The translations under genes were made by a program, and so were the position numbers. The notes below the pieces were generated by a model. The model worked only from the letters and a program-made list of their open reading frames with translations. It did no database searches and was not told the DNA's origin. A stretch of 64,000 nucleotides of DNA from a virus: positions 1 to 64,000 of IMG/VR virus record IMGVR_UViG_3300027842_000015; one strand, given 5' to 3'. Shown piece by piece: positions 16,482 to 22,321 of the stretch (position 1 is the stretch's first letter; each line of letters starts with the position of its first letter).

Positions 16482-16556
16482 TGGAGACAGGAGTTGGGAT
16501 TGAACCAACAACCAGCGGCTTAACAGACCGCCGCTCTACCACTGAGCTATCCTGTC
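16482..16556 (-). tRNA. tRNA-Asn (GTT)
   Basis: A complete cloverleaf reads on the minus strand. The acceptor GACAGGA pairs with TCCTGTC, the D arm contains AGTGGTAGAG, and the anticodon loop CTGTTAA gives GTT. The T arm is GTTGG-TTCAATC-CCAAC and an encoded CCA follows. The 5' end falls within the lysozyme stop codon and the 3' end abuts the palindrome at 16467-16481. Confidence 0.95.
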
Positions 16557-17322
16557 ACAGTCTCCAGAATGCTGCAAGAAGTTCTGATATCAGCCCACCG
16601 TGCGCCACTGCCGTGGTCGCAACAGGATGATCTGATCCCAACGGTTGCGTGGTGACAGGGTGTGACGGTGGCACTACTACCTGTCCTGGCGTTCCCGCGA
16701 ACTGAATACTCTTGTCGAGCAATTGCATTCGCTTTAGGATGGGGGCACATCCTTCCTGCACATCCACTGCGCTAGCGCGGTAAACATGATCAGCCACATA
16801 CTTGCCAGAAACATACTGATCACTACCACTCCAAACATAAGCACTGGGAACACCACGCATAGCATAACCCAGTCCATTGTACTCCTCCAATAGCGTGAGC
16901 GCGCCACCCGGCGTCCAGTCATGCCACAACGCAGCATGCGGTGCGCAGTCGATAAGCGCATCTAGAGCACACCGAAGCCACGCATTATTGAGATTGTTAT
17001 CGCCAGGATGATCAAGAAAAGGCCCACGGCCGGCAGGATCGTGACGGGAGACTTGATTGAGTGGGTCCCCCTGACCAAGCTGCTTATCCCATCGTGGCGG
17101 TCCGCCATATTCTCTCTCCGCAATTACCGCAATCACGAACCACGGCACAGGTTGATATCCAGCAGTCTGCAAGCGAGTAGTAACCGCTTGGAAGCGTGGT
17201 TTATTCTCAAGTGCTGTAAGACGTTTGGCTGCACTATCAAATGATAGAGTGCGCTTCGCGTCCAGCACCATCCGGTCCCACCGTTCCTGGTTCTTTTTGA
17301 TCAATGCAGGGATATCGGTCAT
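16555..17322 (-). CDS. Phage lysozyme (endolysin)
   Basis: A 255-residue protein starting at MTDIPAL, with GGAGAG seven bases upstream. Residues of about 55-190 match the phage lysozyme-like family whose members start with a VIAVIAEREYGG-type segment (Glu in AEREYGG is the likely catalytic acid), followed by a WTPGGALTLLEEYNGLGYAM stretch and a YVWSGSDQY segment. It would cut peptidoglycan at lysis. There is no signal peptide, so a holin should release it. The C-terminal 60 residues are Pro/Val/Thr-rich and end in LISELLAAFWRL, which could contact membrane. Confidence 0.85.
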   Translation of the reverse strand: MTDIPALIKKNQERWDRMVLDAKRTLSFDSAAKRLTALENKPRFQAVTTRLQTAGYQPVPWFVIAVIAEREYGGPPRWDKQLGQGDPLNQVSRHDPAGRGPFLDHPGDNNLNNAWLRCALDALIDCAPHAALWHDWTPGGALTLLEEYNGLGYAMRGVPSAYVWSGSDQYVSGKYVADHVYRASAVDVQEGCAPILKRMQLLDKSIQFAGTPGQVVVPPSHPVTTQPLGSDHPVATTAVAHGGLISELLAAFWRL

Positions 17323-17407
17323 CGTTCTCTCCAAACTTTCTCAATAGGTACCGGATATACTTTCCGTCTCTGAACAAGTCTTCAAGGTATTCCTCGTAGG
17401 GTGACAT
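17237..17407 (-). CDS. Possible short protein overlapping the lysozyme start
   Basis: A 56-residue frame beginning MSPYEEYLEDLFRDGKYIRY with a strong GGGAGGATGAT leader at 17408-17418. Its last 28 codons overlap the lysozyme start in another frame. The first 22 residues look protein-like, the rest less so. It may be a coupled leader peptide. Confidence 0.35.
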   Translation of the reverse strand: MSPYEEYLEDLFRDGKYIRYLLRKFGENDDRYPCIDQKEPGTVGPDGAGREAHSII

Positions 17408-17408
17408 A

Positions 17409-17807
17409 TCATCCTCCCGATGGAAGTACGTAGCAGAAGACCGTGTGACCTATCATCCAGACCCATCCATGACCTGTCGGGTTTCGCCGCAAGAAGTTCA
17501 AATCGGTAATGATCCTGTCTTTTGGAATGTGTACACGGGAACCAGTAGGAACTCCAATGCCGCCTTCGGTAATGGTGGCATAGAGTTCCCCATTCTCAGT
17601 CTCAAAGTCATCAGCTTCATATGCATCCGTGTCTTCTGCACAACAACTTTGGATCGAGTGCCAATCACCTGTCGGATCGCTCCCTGGCCTACGTGCATCC
17701 TCGAACCACTTCTGACGTTCAGGCGAAGACTGCGCCCACTTGCTGGGGTTACCTGCATACGCAAAAGTAGACAGAAGCAGGCAGGTTGTCAATATGACGC
17801 TACGCAT
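17409..17807 (-). CDS. Secreted hypothetical protein
   Basis: A 132-residue protein with a typical signal peptide (MRSVILTTCLLLSTFAYA, cleavage after AYA). The mature part has a CCAED cysteine pair, a THxVFCY-like end (IGHTVFCYVLPSGG) and a GSRVHIPKDRI strand block. The paired cysteines suggest a disulfide in the periplasm. Similar secreted proteins are, from memory, common in rhizobial genomes, which would fit transfer from the host. Function unknown; a lysis or superinfection role is possible. Confidence 0.7.
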   Translation of the reverse strand: MRSVILTTCLLLSTFAYAGNPSKWAQSSPERQKWFEDARRPGSDPTGDWHSIQSCCAEDTDAYEADDFETENGELYATITEGGIGVPTGSRVHIPKDRIITDLNFLRRNPTGHGWVWMIGHTVFCYVLPSGG

Positions 17808-17833
17808 TAGGTCACCTATGGTCGTGGTTCACC

Positions 17834-17911
17834 TTAATAAAGATGTTTCGAGAGAAACTTGTCCACTCTTAGCCAGAAGCTAAACCATATTTGTTTCAAT
17901 TTCTCAAACAT
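17834..17911 (-). CDS. Possible 25-residue amphipathic peptide
   Basis: A short frame reading MFEKLKQIWFSFWLRVDKF and ending SKHLY. It has an excellent AGGAGAAGG ribosome site, better than many longer genes here. The peptide forms an amphipathic helix rich in Trp, Phe and Lys. It lies between tRNA-Pro and the secreted protein gene. Size alone makes it uncertain. Confidence 0.4.
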   Translation of the reverse strand: MFEKLKQIWFSFWLRVDKFLSKHLY

Positions 17912-17926
17912 AACCTTCTCCTGTGA

Positions 17927-18000
17927 TCAGGGTGGCAGGATTTGAACCTACGACTGCATGGTTCCAGGCCATGCTCTCTACCGGGCTGAGTTACACCCTG
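17927..18000 (-). tRNA. tRNA-Pro (TGG)
   Basis: The minus strand folds as a cloverleaf with acceptor CAGGGTG/CACCCTG, D-loop AGCCCGGTA, anticodon stem CATGG/CCATG and T arm GTAGG-TTCAAAT-CCTGC. The loop CCTGGAA gives anticodon TGG, with C instead of the usual U at position 33. CCA is not encoded (ATCA follows). The body matches bacterial tRNA-Pro. Confidence 0.8.
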
Positions 18001-18006
18001 TTTTAG

Positions 18007-18249
18007 TTACTTAGCATGAACGACGACACGGTGCAACTTGAATTTCTTCCAGTAGTCTGTCACCTCAGTGAGGAACCCGGCAAGGTATTTATGGGGGACC
18101 TTGTACTCTCTATCCCTGATACCATCAGGGAAACCATATCCAGACCCTGTAAACTTTCCATAATGCTGATAAGCAACAGCATCTATTACCTTGTCAGTTT
18201 TGTCAACCTGTTTGTCGGAGTGGTGATAATATTCAACACAAACTCGCAT
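18007..18249 (-). CDS. Hypothetical protein
   Basis: An 80-residue protein (YYHHSDKQVDKTDKVIDAVA, then GSGYGFPDGIRDREY) with mixed charge and no membrane span. GGGAG precedes the start. It lies six bases from tRNA-Pro. The pattern resembles small phage proteins of unknown function; no domain is assigned. Confidence 0.6.
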   Translation of the reverse strand: MRVCVEYYHHSDKQVDKTDKVIDAVAYQHYGKFTGSGYGFPDGIRDREYKVPHKYLAGFLTEVTDYWKKFKLHRVVVHAK

Positions 18250-18285
18250 GGGGGTCTCCCGGTCTGGGCGTTGACTATCGGTATT

Positions 18286-18341
18286 GGGGGCACTGGTGAT
18301 GTTGTTACCTTTGATCGGATCATACCCGAACCAGTGCCCCC
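18286..18341. repeat. 12-bp inverted repeat in an intergenic leader
   Basis: GGGGGCACTGGT (18286-18297) is the perfect reverse complement of 18330-18341, with a 32-base loop. It lies in the 200-base gap between tRNA-Met and the 80-residue protein gene, where no convincing gene is seen. A transcript of either strand would form a strong stem; with no U-tract, an attenuator, processing site or small RNA is possible. Confidence 0.5.
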
Positions 18342-18449
18342 TGACCGTGCCCTACTGCCTTAACAGGGGGTGACACGGTTTGCGAGATTTTTGCTGAAGC
18401 TCTCGCGGGCATAGGATGTGTCTAGCATGAAATGGATAAGGCGTCAAGC

Positions 18450-18524
18450 TGGAAGCGGAGGCGGGATTTGAACCCGCGGCCTTGTGCTTATGAGGCACAC
18501 GAGCTACCACTGCTCTACTCCGCA
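18450..18524 (-). tRNA. tRNA-Met (CAT), initiator-like
   Basis: A complete cloverleaf on the minus strand: TGCGGAG acceptor, TAGAGCAG D-arm start as in initiator tRNAs, anticodon loop CTCATAA, T arm GCGGG-TTCAAAT-CCCGC, and an encoded CCA. Position 1 faces 72 as T:T, an unpaired end typical of initiators. However, the anticodon stem (TGTGC/GCACA) lacks the three G-C pairs of true initiators, so elongator Met or a lysidine-modified Ile tRNA cannot be excluded. Confidence 0.85.
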
Positions 18525-18655
18525 CTTAGACCGTGATACCGTTTACAGGTTAAAATAACCTTAAGGCTTCGATTTTTTACCAAATATATTTCCGAAAGGG
18601 GTCTTCGCGCGTAGACGGTGCCACCCTCGGACAGGGTAGCGGGGGGCAAAAGAAA

Positions 18656-18682
18656 ACCCGCCGCGGCCGGAGCCGGGCGGGT
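18656..18682 (-). terminator. Rho-independent terminator
   Basis: On the minus strand ACCCGCC pairs with GGCGGGT around a GC-rich loop, followed by TTTTCTTTTG. It lies about 90 bases after the stop of the 73-residue gene. It could reduce early leftward transcription before the tRNA and lysis genes. The bases from 18525 to 18655 hold no gene that I can see. Confidence 0.75.
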
Positions 18683-18768
18683 CGGACGGTGTCACCCGTA
18701 CCTATATCGCAGATATTCCCATCTCCAAAGCCTGAGGCGTCTCCACCGTCTCAGGCGTCTAGTGCGGC

Positions 18769-18990
18769 TCACGCCTTGACCACGTTGAGGCTGAACTTGA
18801 CCGGGCCTTGGACGATGAAGCCTCCGGTTGTGGCCACGAGAGACGGTGGCACCGTGTCCGCAGCCAAGCCCTTGGCGGCCGCCTTGGCAAGGGCAGACTT
18901 GCTCTGCGTGGCACCCTTAAGCGCCTTCTCACTAACATCGATAACGATGCACAGCTTGTTCCCGTCAACGATTTCGGCCTTGTAGGACAT
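18769..18990 (-). CDS. First leftward early gene, small hypothetical protein
   Basis: A 73-residue protein starting MSYKAEIVDGNKLCIVIDV, with a GGGAG ribosome site eight bases upstream. A strand-rich N-terminus is followed by a KSALAKAAAKGLAAD helix and a C-terminal strand block (GGFIVQGPVKFSLNVV). It is the first gene of the leftward transcript and ends close to a terminator, so it is probably strongly and separately expressed. Its leader holds the conserved element at 19028-19061. The function is unknown. Confidence 0.7.
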   Translation of the reverse strand: MSYKAEIVDGNKLCIVIDVSEKALKGATQSKSALAKAAAKGLAADTVPPSLVATTGGFIVQGPVKFSLNVVKA

Positions 18991-19027
18991 TGTGGACTCC
19001 CGTTGTGTTGTGGGCGGCGGGCTGCCG

Positions 19028-19061
19028 GCCCGACACCACTGGCGAGTTGGCGTTTGGTTAA
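19028..19061 (-). promoter_or_regulatory. Conserved leader element, left copy
   Basis: On the minus strand TTAACCAAACGCCAAC, two bases, then GCCAGTG and CGGGC. It matches the right copy (20114-20146), facing the other way. It lies 38 bases before the start of the 73-residue gene. It may be an RNA element or a protein site. Confidence 0.55.
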
Positions 19062-19099
19062 TGGCCATTAACGGTTGCGGTCGAACGGTGGCAATATAG

Positions 19100-19127
19100 A
19101 ACATATCATGATTATTGCGGTAGGCAA
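19100..19127 (-). promoter_or_regulatory. Candidate leftward promoter
   Basis: TTGCCT, a 16-base spacer and TATGTT read on the minus strand. This fits a weak sigma-70 promoter that would start transcription near 19093, upstream of the conserved leader element. An alternative -10 (TATATT) lies seven bases downstream. The call is tentative. Confidence 0.35.
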
Positions 19128-19179
19128 AAGGTTGTGGTCTCAATTAGACATAATTGACCGGTTGTAAAAACGCGATGGA

Positions 19180-19483
19180 TAATTATTCCGACCGTTGATT
19201 TTGCTACCGTTTCACCTTAATTGTATAATTTGCTAGTGTTTTTGAAATTACACCCTTAGTGCATGTGTTCGTACCACTTGGTGATGGCGTTGGGTAAGGT
19301 TTTATTACTGCAAGTCTAAAGACTATGGGACGAAAAATCCAAATATATAGAAATTAATAAATCCCTAACCAACGTCATCACCAAGTGGTACGAACAACAG
19401 TGTATAGGTGTTTAAAATGAAAAACACTAGCAAATTATACAATTGGCCAAAAAGGTGAAACGGTTCAACGGTCCGAATAATTA
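19180..19483. repeat. Large interrupted inverted repeat, divergent control region
   Basis: Two arms, 19180-19296 and 19366-19483, are imperfect reverse complements. Four blocks match: 19180-19198 with 19465-19483 (18 of 19), 19206-19218 with 19452-19464 (13 of 13), 19219-19243 with 19420-19444 (25 of 25) and 19266-19296 with 19366-19396 (29 of 31). The centre (19297-19365) is AT-rich. The region lies in the 621-base gap between the leftward and rightward early genes, with promoters just outside each arm. It could be a paired operator, paired promoters or a replication origin. No protein-coding frame is apparent. Confidence 0.85.
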
Positions 19484-19535
19484 CGCACCTCTTTTGTTCT
19501 CACACGCTAATTGAACAGCCAACGATACAATTAGG

Positions 19536-19564
19536 TTGACAACGCGATATGGCTCTGATATATA
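19536..19564 (+). promoter_or_regulatory. Rightward sigma-70-type early promoter
   Basis: TTGACA (19536-19541), a 17-base spacer and TATATA (19559-19564) form a near-consensus promoter. Transcription should start near 19571, 41 bases before the first early gene. The right arm of the inverted repeat lies 52 bases upstream. Confidence 0.8.
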
Positions 19565-19611
19565 GCGGTCTCCATCACCTAAATCCTGATGGTTAACTTA
19601 TGGAGATTAAA

Positions 19612-20103
19612 ATGCCTGCAAGTGCTCTTAGACCACGTTTAACCGATGAATGGACTATACCAGCAGAAGCTTTGCGCAATCGTATTGATAGATGTTTGCG
19701 TAAACTTGTACCATATAGAGAGTTAGTTTATGATCATTCCACGTGCGGCTTTTTTGTACGTATCATAAGTAAAGATGCACAACATATGACAAGACAAGGA
19801 CCATACTTATTTGAACACTTCGCTGGGCTCGCGCGTATGCTTGGCTTGTTCCATTTGAGTAATGGTGTTGACTTGCCACCTGTGACGGTTATAAGTCGCC
19901 AAGGCAAAGAGTATCCGGAGAAGCCGCTGCCAGCCCTGCTACAATTCAACGTTGTAACGCAAGCATATGCGGATATGGCAAGGCAATTGCAGGCGAGTGG
20001 CTTGTACACGGTGACACCTGTTACCGATGCGGTAACACAGGAAGAACTAATAGATTTCGATGATCTAACTCCAGAGCAACAACGCGCGTTACGGGGTTTT
20101 TAG
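19612..20103 (+). CDS. First rightward early gene, unknown function
   Basis: A 163-residue protein. The start at MPASALRP was preferred over the ATG at 19600 because GGAG lies six bases upstream of it and inside the longer frame. No recognised domain; the sequence looks globular and alpha/beta (DEWTIPAEALRNRIDRCLRK, CGFFVRIISKD, YLFEHFAGLARMLGL) with an acidic end. It is the first gene after a strong promoter, a usual place for host-takeover proteins. It carries one perfect palindrome (20021-20035). Confidence 0.7.
   Translation: MPASALRPRLTDEWTIPAEALRNRIDRCLRKLVPYRELVYDHSTCGFFVRIISKDAQHMTRQGPYLFEHFAGLARMLGLFHLSNGVDLPPVTVISRQGKEYPEKPLPALLQFNVVTQAYADMARQLQASGLYTVTPVTDAVTQEELIDFDDLTPEQQRALRGF
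20021..20035. repeat. 15-bp palindrome, perfect
   Basis: Inside the first rightward early gene. Confidence 0.8.
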
Positions 20104-20113
20104 GTACGGGGCG

Positions 20114-20146
20114 TTAACCAAACGCCAACCGGCCAGTGATACGGGC
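20114..20146 (+). promoter_or_regulatory. Conserved leader element, right copy
   Basis: TTAACCAAACGCCAAC, two bases, then GCCAGTG and CGGGC, matching the element at 19028-19061 in opposite orientation. It starts 10 bases after the first early gene and lies 45 bases before the next start, in a GC-rich leader. Confidence 0.55.
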
Positions 20147-20191
20147 GCCGCGCCGCGGCCCCGAATTTTACCTTGTGCAATGGAGGAAGAC

Positions 20192-20374
20192 ATGGCAAAG
20201 GAAATCGCGTTGGTCGAGCAGAATGAAATGGTGGCACGGTTTGACGCTCTTAGGACGCGCATTGGACACGGGCCTACTGGTGAAGCTGAGGCTATCCGTG
20301 AGCGACTTGACGCGCGCCTGTTGGCGCATATAGAGTTTCGTGCCGCTGAATTGATTGACGCGGTGCTGGCGTAA
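20192..20374 (+). CDS. Small helical early protein
   Basis: A 60-residue charged helical protein (ALVEQNEMVARFDALRTRIG, then EAEAIRERLDARLLAHIEFR). ATG at 20192 has GGAGG seven bases upstream, so the ATG at 20180 was not used. It is the second early gene and its leader carries the conserved element and a GC-rich stem. It could be a small dimeric regulator, but no motif proves this. Confidence 0.65.
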   Translation: MAKEIALVEQNEMVARFDALRTRIGHGPTGEAEAIRERLDARLLAHIEFRAAELIDAVLA

Positions 20375-20385
20375 AAAACGCCAGG

Positions 20386-20431
20386 GCAGGGGAGTGAAGC
20401 TGAGGGTGTAGCCCACCTAAGCCTCCCCTGC
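20386..20431 (+). promoter_or_regulatory. Intergenic stem-loop
   Basis: GCAGGGGAG pairs perfectly with CTCCCCTGC across a 28-base loop that may hold a small GGG/CCC stem. A second small hairpin (TGGCG/CGCCA) overlaps the stop codon just upstream. No U-tract follows, so it is probably an mRNA structure rather than a full terminator. Confidence 0.5.
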
Positions 20432-20457
20432 TTCCACCAATTCAACGGGAGATCACC

Positions 20458-20592
20458 ATGTACACTGATCGCAATTTTAAGACCAACGTTATGACTGTCA
20501 ACGGTATGCGTATATGCACGGTATCACGGTGGAAATGGTGGTACCGTGCACTCGTCGCCTCTATACACATTGAACTAGGGAGACTGACATGA
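20458..20592 (+). CDS. 44-residue early protein
   Basis: Reads MYTDRNFKTNVMTVNGMRIC, then a Trp-rich basic block (VSRWKWWYRALVASIHIELG). The ribosome site is GGGAG. It ends in an ATGA overlap with the next frame, which supports the call. Function unknown. Confidence 0.5.
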   Translation: MYTDRNFKTNVMTVNGMRICTVSRWKWWYRALVASIHIELGRLT

Positions 20593-20741
20593 ATACCTCG
20601 ATAACACCACGTGAGTGGTGCCAAGCGAACCGCCAATGGAAGCGGATTGACAATATCGACCATGCCAAATTCCAGCTTAGCAGGCCATCCAGCAACAAGG
20701 TGTTCTGGACTAGCGTACTGGAACTTCTAGGAGCGCAGTAA
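20589..20741 (+). CDS. 50-residue early protein
   Basis: Reads MNTSITPREWCQANRQWKRI onward, ending LELLGAQ. The start overlaps the preceding stop (ATGA) and its stop overlaps the following start by one base. The REWCQANRQWKR stretch is basic and could bind nucleic acid. No family was recognised. Confidence 0.55.
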   Translation: MNTSITPREWCQANRQWKRIDNIDHAKFQLSRPSSNKVFWTSVLELLGAQ

Positions 20742-21049
20742 TGAACTGGTCACGCGAACGGATCGAGGCAATGGAGCGATATGCGGCAAACGATCGCTCT
20801 GATCCCTTCACCTTGGCACGGTGCAAGCTGCACATGCGCAACAAGATTGTCGGCATGCGCCCTGTAATGCCTAAGGACCAACATATGCCATGGATAAGCG
20901 ATAGCGACCCCAGGCGAATGAGCACGCTTCGCCAGAGCGAAGATGCATTCTATGGTGCAACGGCGCATACTGAAATGCGCACGGTCGAGCAGGGTGATAT
21001 CAAACTTACCTTCCCGGTAACAGTTTATCGGAATATGACAAGGCCATGA
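20741..21049 (+). CDS. Early hypothetical protein
   Basis: A 102-residue polar, helix-rich protein (SRERIEAMERYAANDRSDPF, then HMRNKIVGMRPVMPKDQHMP). It is coupled at both ends, by a one-base overlap at the start and ATGA at the stop. A TTACCT-type palindrome (21006-21020) lies near its 3' end. No function is recognised. Confidence 0.6.
   Translation: MNWSRERIEAMERYAANDRSDPFTLARCKLHMRNKIVGMRPVMPKDQHMPWISDSDPRRMSTLRQSEDAFYGATAHTEMRTVEQGDIKLTFPVTVYRNMTRP
21006..21020. repeat. 15-bp palindrome, TTACCT-N3-CGGTAA
   Basis: One mismatch. Near the 3' end of the 102-residue early gene. Confidence 0.7.
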
Positions 21050-21114
21050 CCTTGGCGTGGGTATCGTCTGAGATGAATATTCGCAACGAAACTGAAAAGG
21101 TATGCCTGTCATGA
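21046..21114 (+). CDS. Possible 22-residue coupled peptide
   Basis: MTLAWVSSEMNIRNETEKVC and two more residues. Its start overlaps the previous stop (ATGA) and its stop overlaps the next start (ATGA). It may be a real microprotein or only a translational bridge that passes ribosomes along the operon. Confidence 0.35.
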   Translation: MTLAWVSSEMNIRNETEKVCLS

Positions 21115-21275
21115 CCATTCGACTTGTAGTGGATAACACCGCGCCAAAACTAACAGACGAGGAACTTGAAGACATGCTCTTTGATTTCTATGACGAGCGC
21201 ACGGATGGACGGAATGAAGGTATCAGTGATAATGATCGGCGCGCTATGCGTCGCTGGTTTAGAGGTGACAAATGA
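21111..21275 (+). CDS. 54-residue acidic early protein
   Basis: An acidic protein (TDEELEDMLFDFYDERTDGR) with a basic end (DRRAMRRWFRGDK). Both ends share ATGA overlaps with neighbours. The charge separation is distinctive. Function unknown. Confidence 0.55.
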   Translation: MTIRLVVDNTAPKLTDEELEDMLFDFYDERTDGRNEGISDNDRRAMRRWFRGDK

Positions 21276-21469
21276 GTATGTTCCAAAAGCGGCACTATGT
21301 AGAGGTCGCCAAGGTGCTTAAGAATGTACGACAATCACTACTTGTCACCGTAACCCCAGACACGACTACAGTGTGGAACCAAACTGTAGGGCATTTTATA
21401 AGCATGTTCCATGCGGATAGTCCTAGGTTTGATGTTCAAAGGTTTCACGATGCATGTATGGAGAACTAG
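21272..21469 (+). CDS. Conserved-type small phage protein
   Basis: A 65-residue protein beginning MSMFQKRHYVEVAKVLK and ending in DSPRFDVQRFHDACMEN. The combination of an N-terminal F-x-K-R-H-Y-x-x-V/I-A and a C-terminal PRFD-x-x-RF-x-x-AC block is one I recognise from many short phage proteins of unknown function. That supports a real gene. ATGA overlap at the start. Confidence 0.7.
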   Translation: MSMFQKRHYVEVAKVLKNVRQSLLVTVTPDTTTVWNQTVGHFISMFHADSPRFDVQRFHDACMEN

Positions 21470-21470
21470 C

Positions 21471-21764
21471 ATGATCTGTGATTGCTCAGTAGCGCCGGGT
21501 GAGGAGTGTGATTGCCCCGACATGGTACCGCTTACCGCGTCGGTAACAACGCCACAATTTGACAGGGTGCGGGCGCTTCATTGGTGCCCGAAATGCAAGA
21601 GCGCAAAAAATCAGGGCTTGCTTGTTTGCTGGTCCTGTAGTAACAGACTGAAGCGGGCTTATGATGGCACCTATGGCCCGCTCGAACGGTTGCTACCTCA
21701 ACTTGACGCATATCTGTTCGACCATAATGAAAGCAAGGCGCTATCGTGGTTAGGAGAGGCATGA
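21471..21764 (+). CDS. Cys-rich zinc-ribbon-like protein
   Basis: A 97-residue protein. The start at 21471, two bases after the previous stop, gives MICDCSVAPGEECDCPD, with three CxC or CxxP-type cysteines. A later CPKCKSAKNQGLLVCWSC block has CxxC-x(11)-CxxC spacing, typical of a zinc ribbon. It probably binds zinc and may contact nucleic acid or RNA polymerase; the role is not known. One perfect palindrome is at 21532-21546. Confidence 0.65.
   Translation: MICDCSVAPGEECDCPDMVPLTASVTTPQFDRVRALHWCPKCKSAKNQGLLVCWSCSNRLKRAYDGTYGPLERLLPQLDAYLFDHNESKALSWLGEA
21532..21546. repeat. 15-bp palindrome, perfect
   Basis: Inside the zinc-ribbon-like gene. Confidence 0.8.
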
Positions 21765-21913
21765 TGAAACTAGATCAAGAAGATGTGCAAACGATTGGGT
21801 TTCTTGTTTTGGTGGTAGCAATTACTGTAGGAGTATGGGTAGAATTAGGGTTTGGTTGGGGATTGGTTGCTTTTGGTTCCAGCGGCCTAATCGGACGAAA
21901 GCTTATGAATTGA
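21761..21913 (+). CDS. Small membrane protein
   Basis: A 50-residue protein with an acidic N-terminus (MMKLDQEDVQ) and one long or two short hydrophobic spans (TIGFLVLVVAITVGVWVELG, FGWGLVAFGSSG). ATGA overlap at the start. It is an early inner-membrane protein, possibly affecting superinfection or host physiology; function unknown. Confidence 0.55.
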   Translation: MMKLDQEDVQTIGFLVLVVAITVGVWVELGFGWGLVAFGSSGLIGRKLMN

Positions 21914-22053
21914 GTAATCTTTGGTTGGTTCTAGCCACTATTATAGTGATAGTGGTCACACTTGGAGGAATGAAGCATGACAAAGCCAGCAAACGACAAC
22001 AAGAAATCCAGTGGATGGACAAAGCCCGATCCGGAACAAGCAGCACAAGATGA
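21910..22053 (+). CDS. Possible one-TM peptide with TTG start
   Basis: A 47-residue frame (SNLWLVLATIIVIVVTLGG, then a Lys/Arg-rich tail). The TTG start overlaps the preceding stop, but there is no clear ribosome site and 77 bases overlap the next gene. The hydrophobic span argues for a protein, the overlap against. Confidence 0.3.
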   Translation: MSNLWLVLATIIVIVVTLGGMKHDKASKRQQEIQWMDKARSGTSSTR

Positions 22054-22321
22054 GGTAGAAAAGCTTAAAGATGAGGCAGGGGCTGGCACCCTGAATGAGG
22101 AACCACGAACGGTAGATGATAAAGAATTAAAGGCATATAAGCTTGGCCTTTGGTACGGCAAGCGACTAGGCCAGCTATATTCGCTACAGCGTACCGTGCC
22201 GCACATTGAGAAGCAGAATGCACGCCTTGCCAAGGCTGGTCGCAAGGTGGCACACCTAAAGAATGCGCTTCGTGCACAAATTGAAGCTAACGCGCTTTCT
22301 GCGGATGCGCTCGATGACTGA
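21977..22321 (+). CDS. Early helical protein
   Basis: A 114-residue charged protein. The first 45 residues are disordered (KPANDNKKSSGWTKPDPEQA); the rest is helical (LKAYKLGLWYGKRLGQLYSL, HIEKQNARLAKAGRKVAHLK). The ribosome site is TGGAGGAA. It overlaps the next start by eight bases. No family was recognised. Confidence 0.65.
   Translation: MTKPANDNKKSSGWTKPDPEQAAQDEVEKLKDEAGAGTLNEEPRTVDDKELKAYKLGLWYGKRLGQLYSLQRTVPHIEKQNARLAKAGRKVAHLKNALRAQIEANALSADALDD

Noticed and set aside
19297-19365. AT-rich centre of the inverted repeat read as a small gene
   Set aside because: No frame of useful length with a ribosome site exists; the conservation is in the DNA arms.
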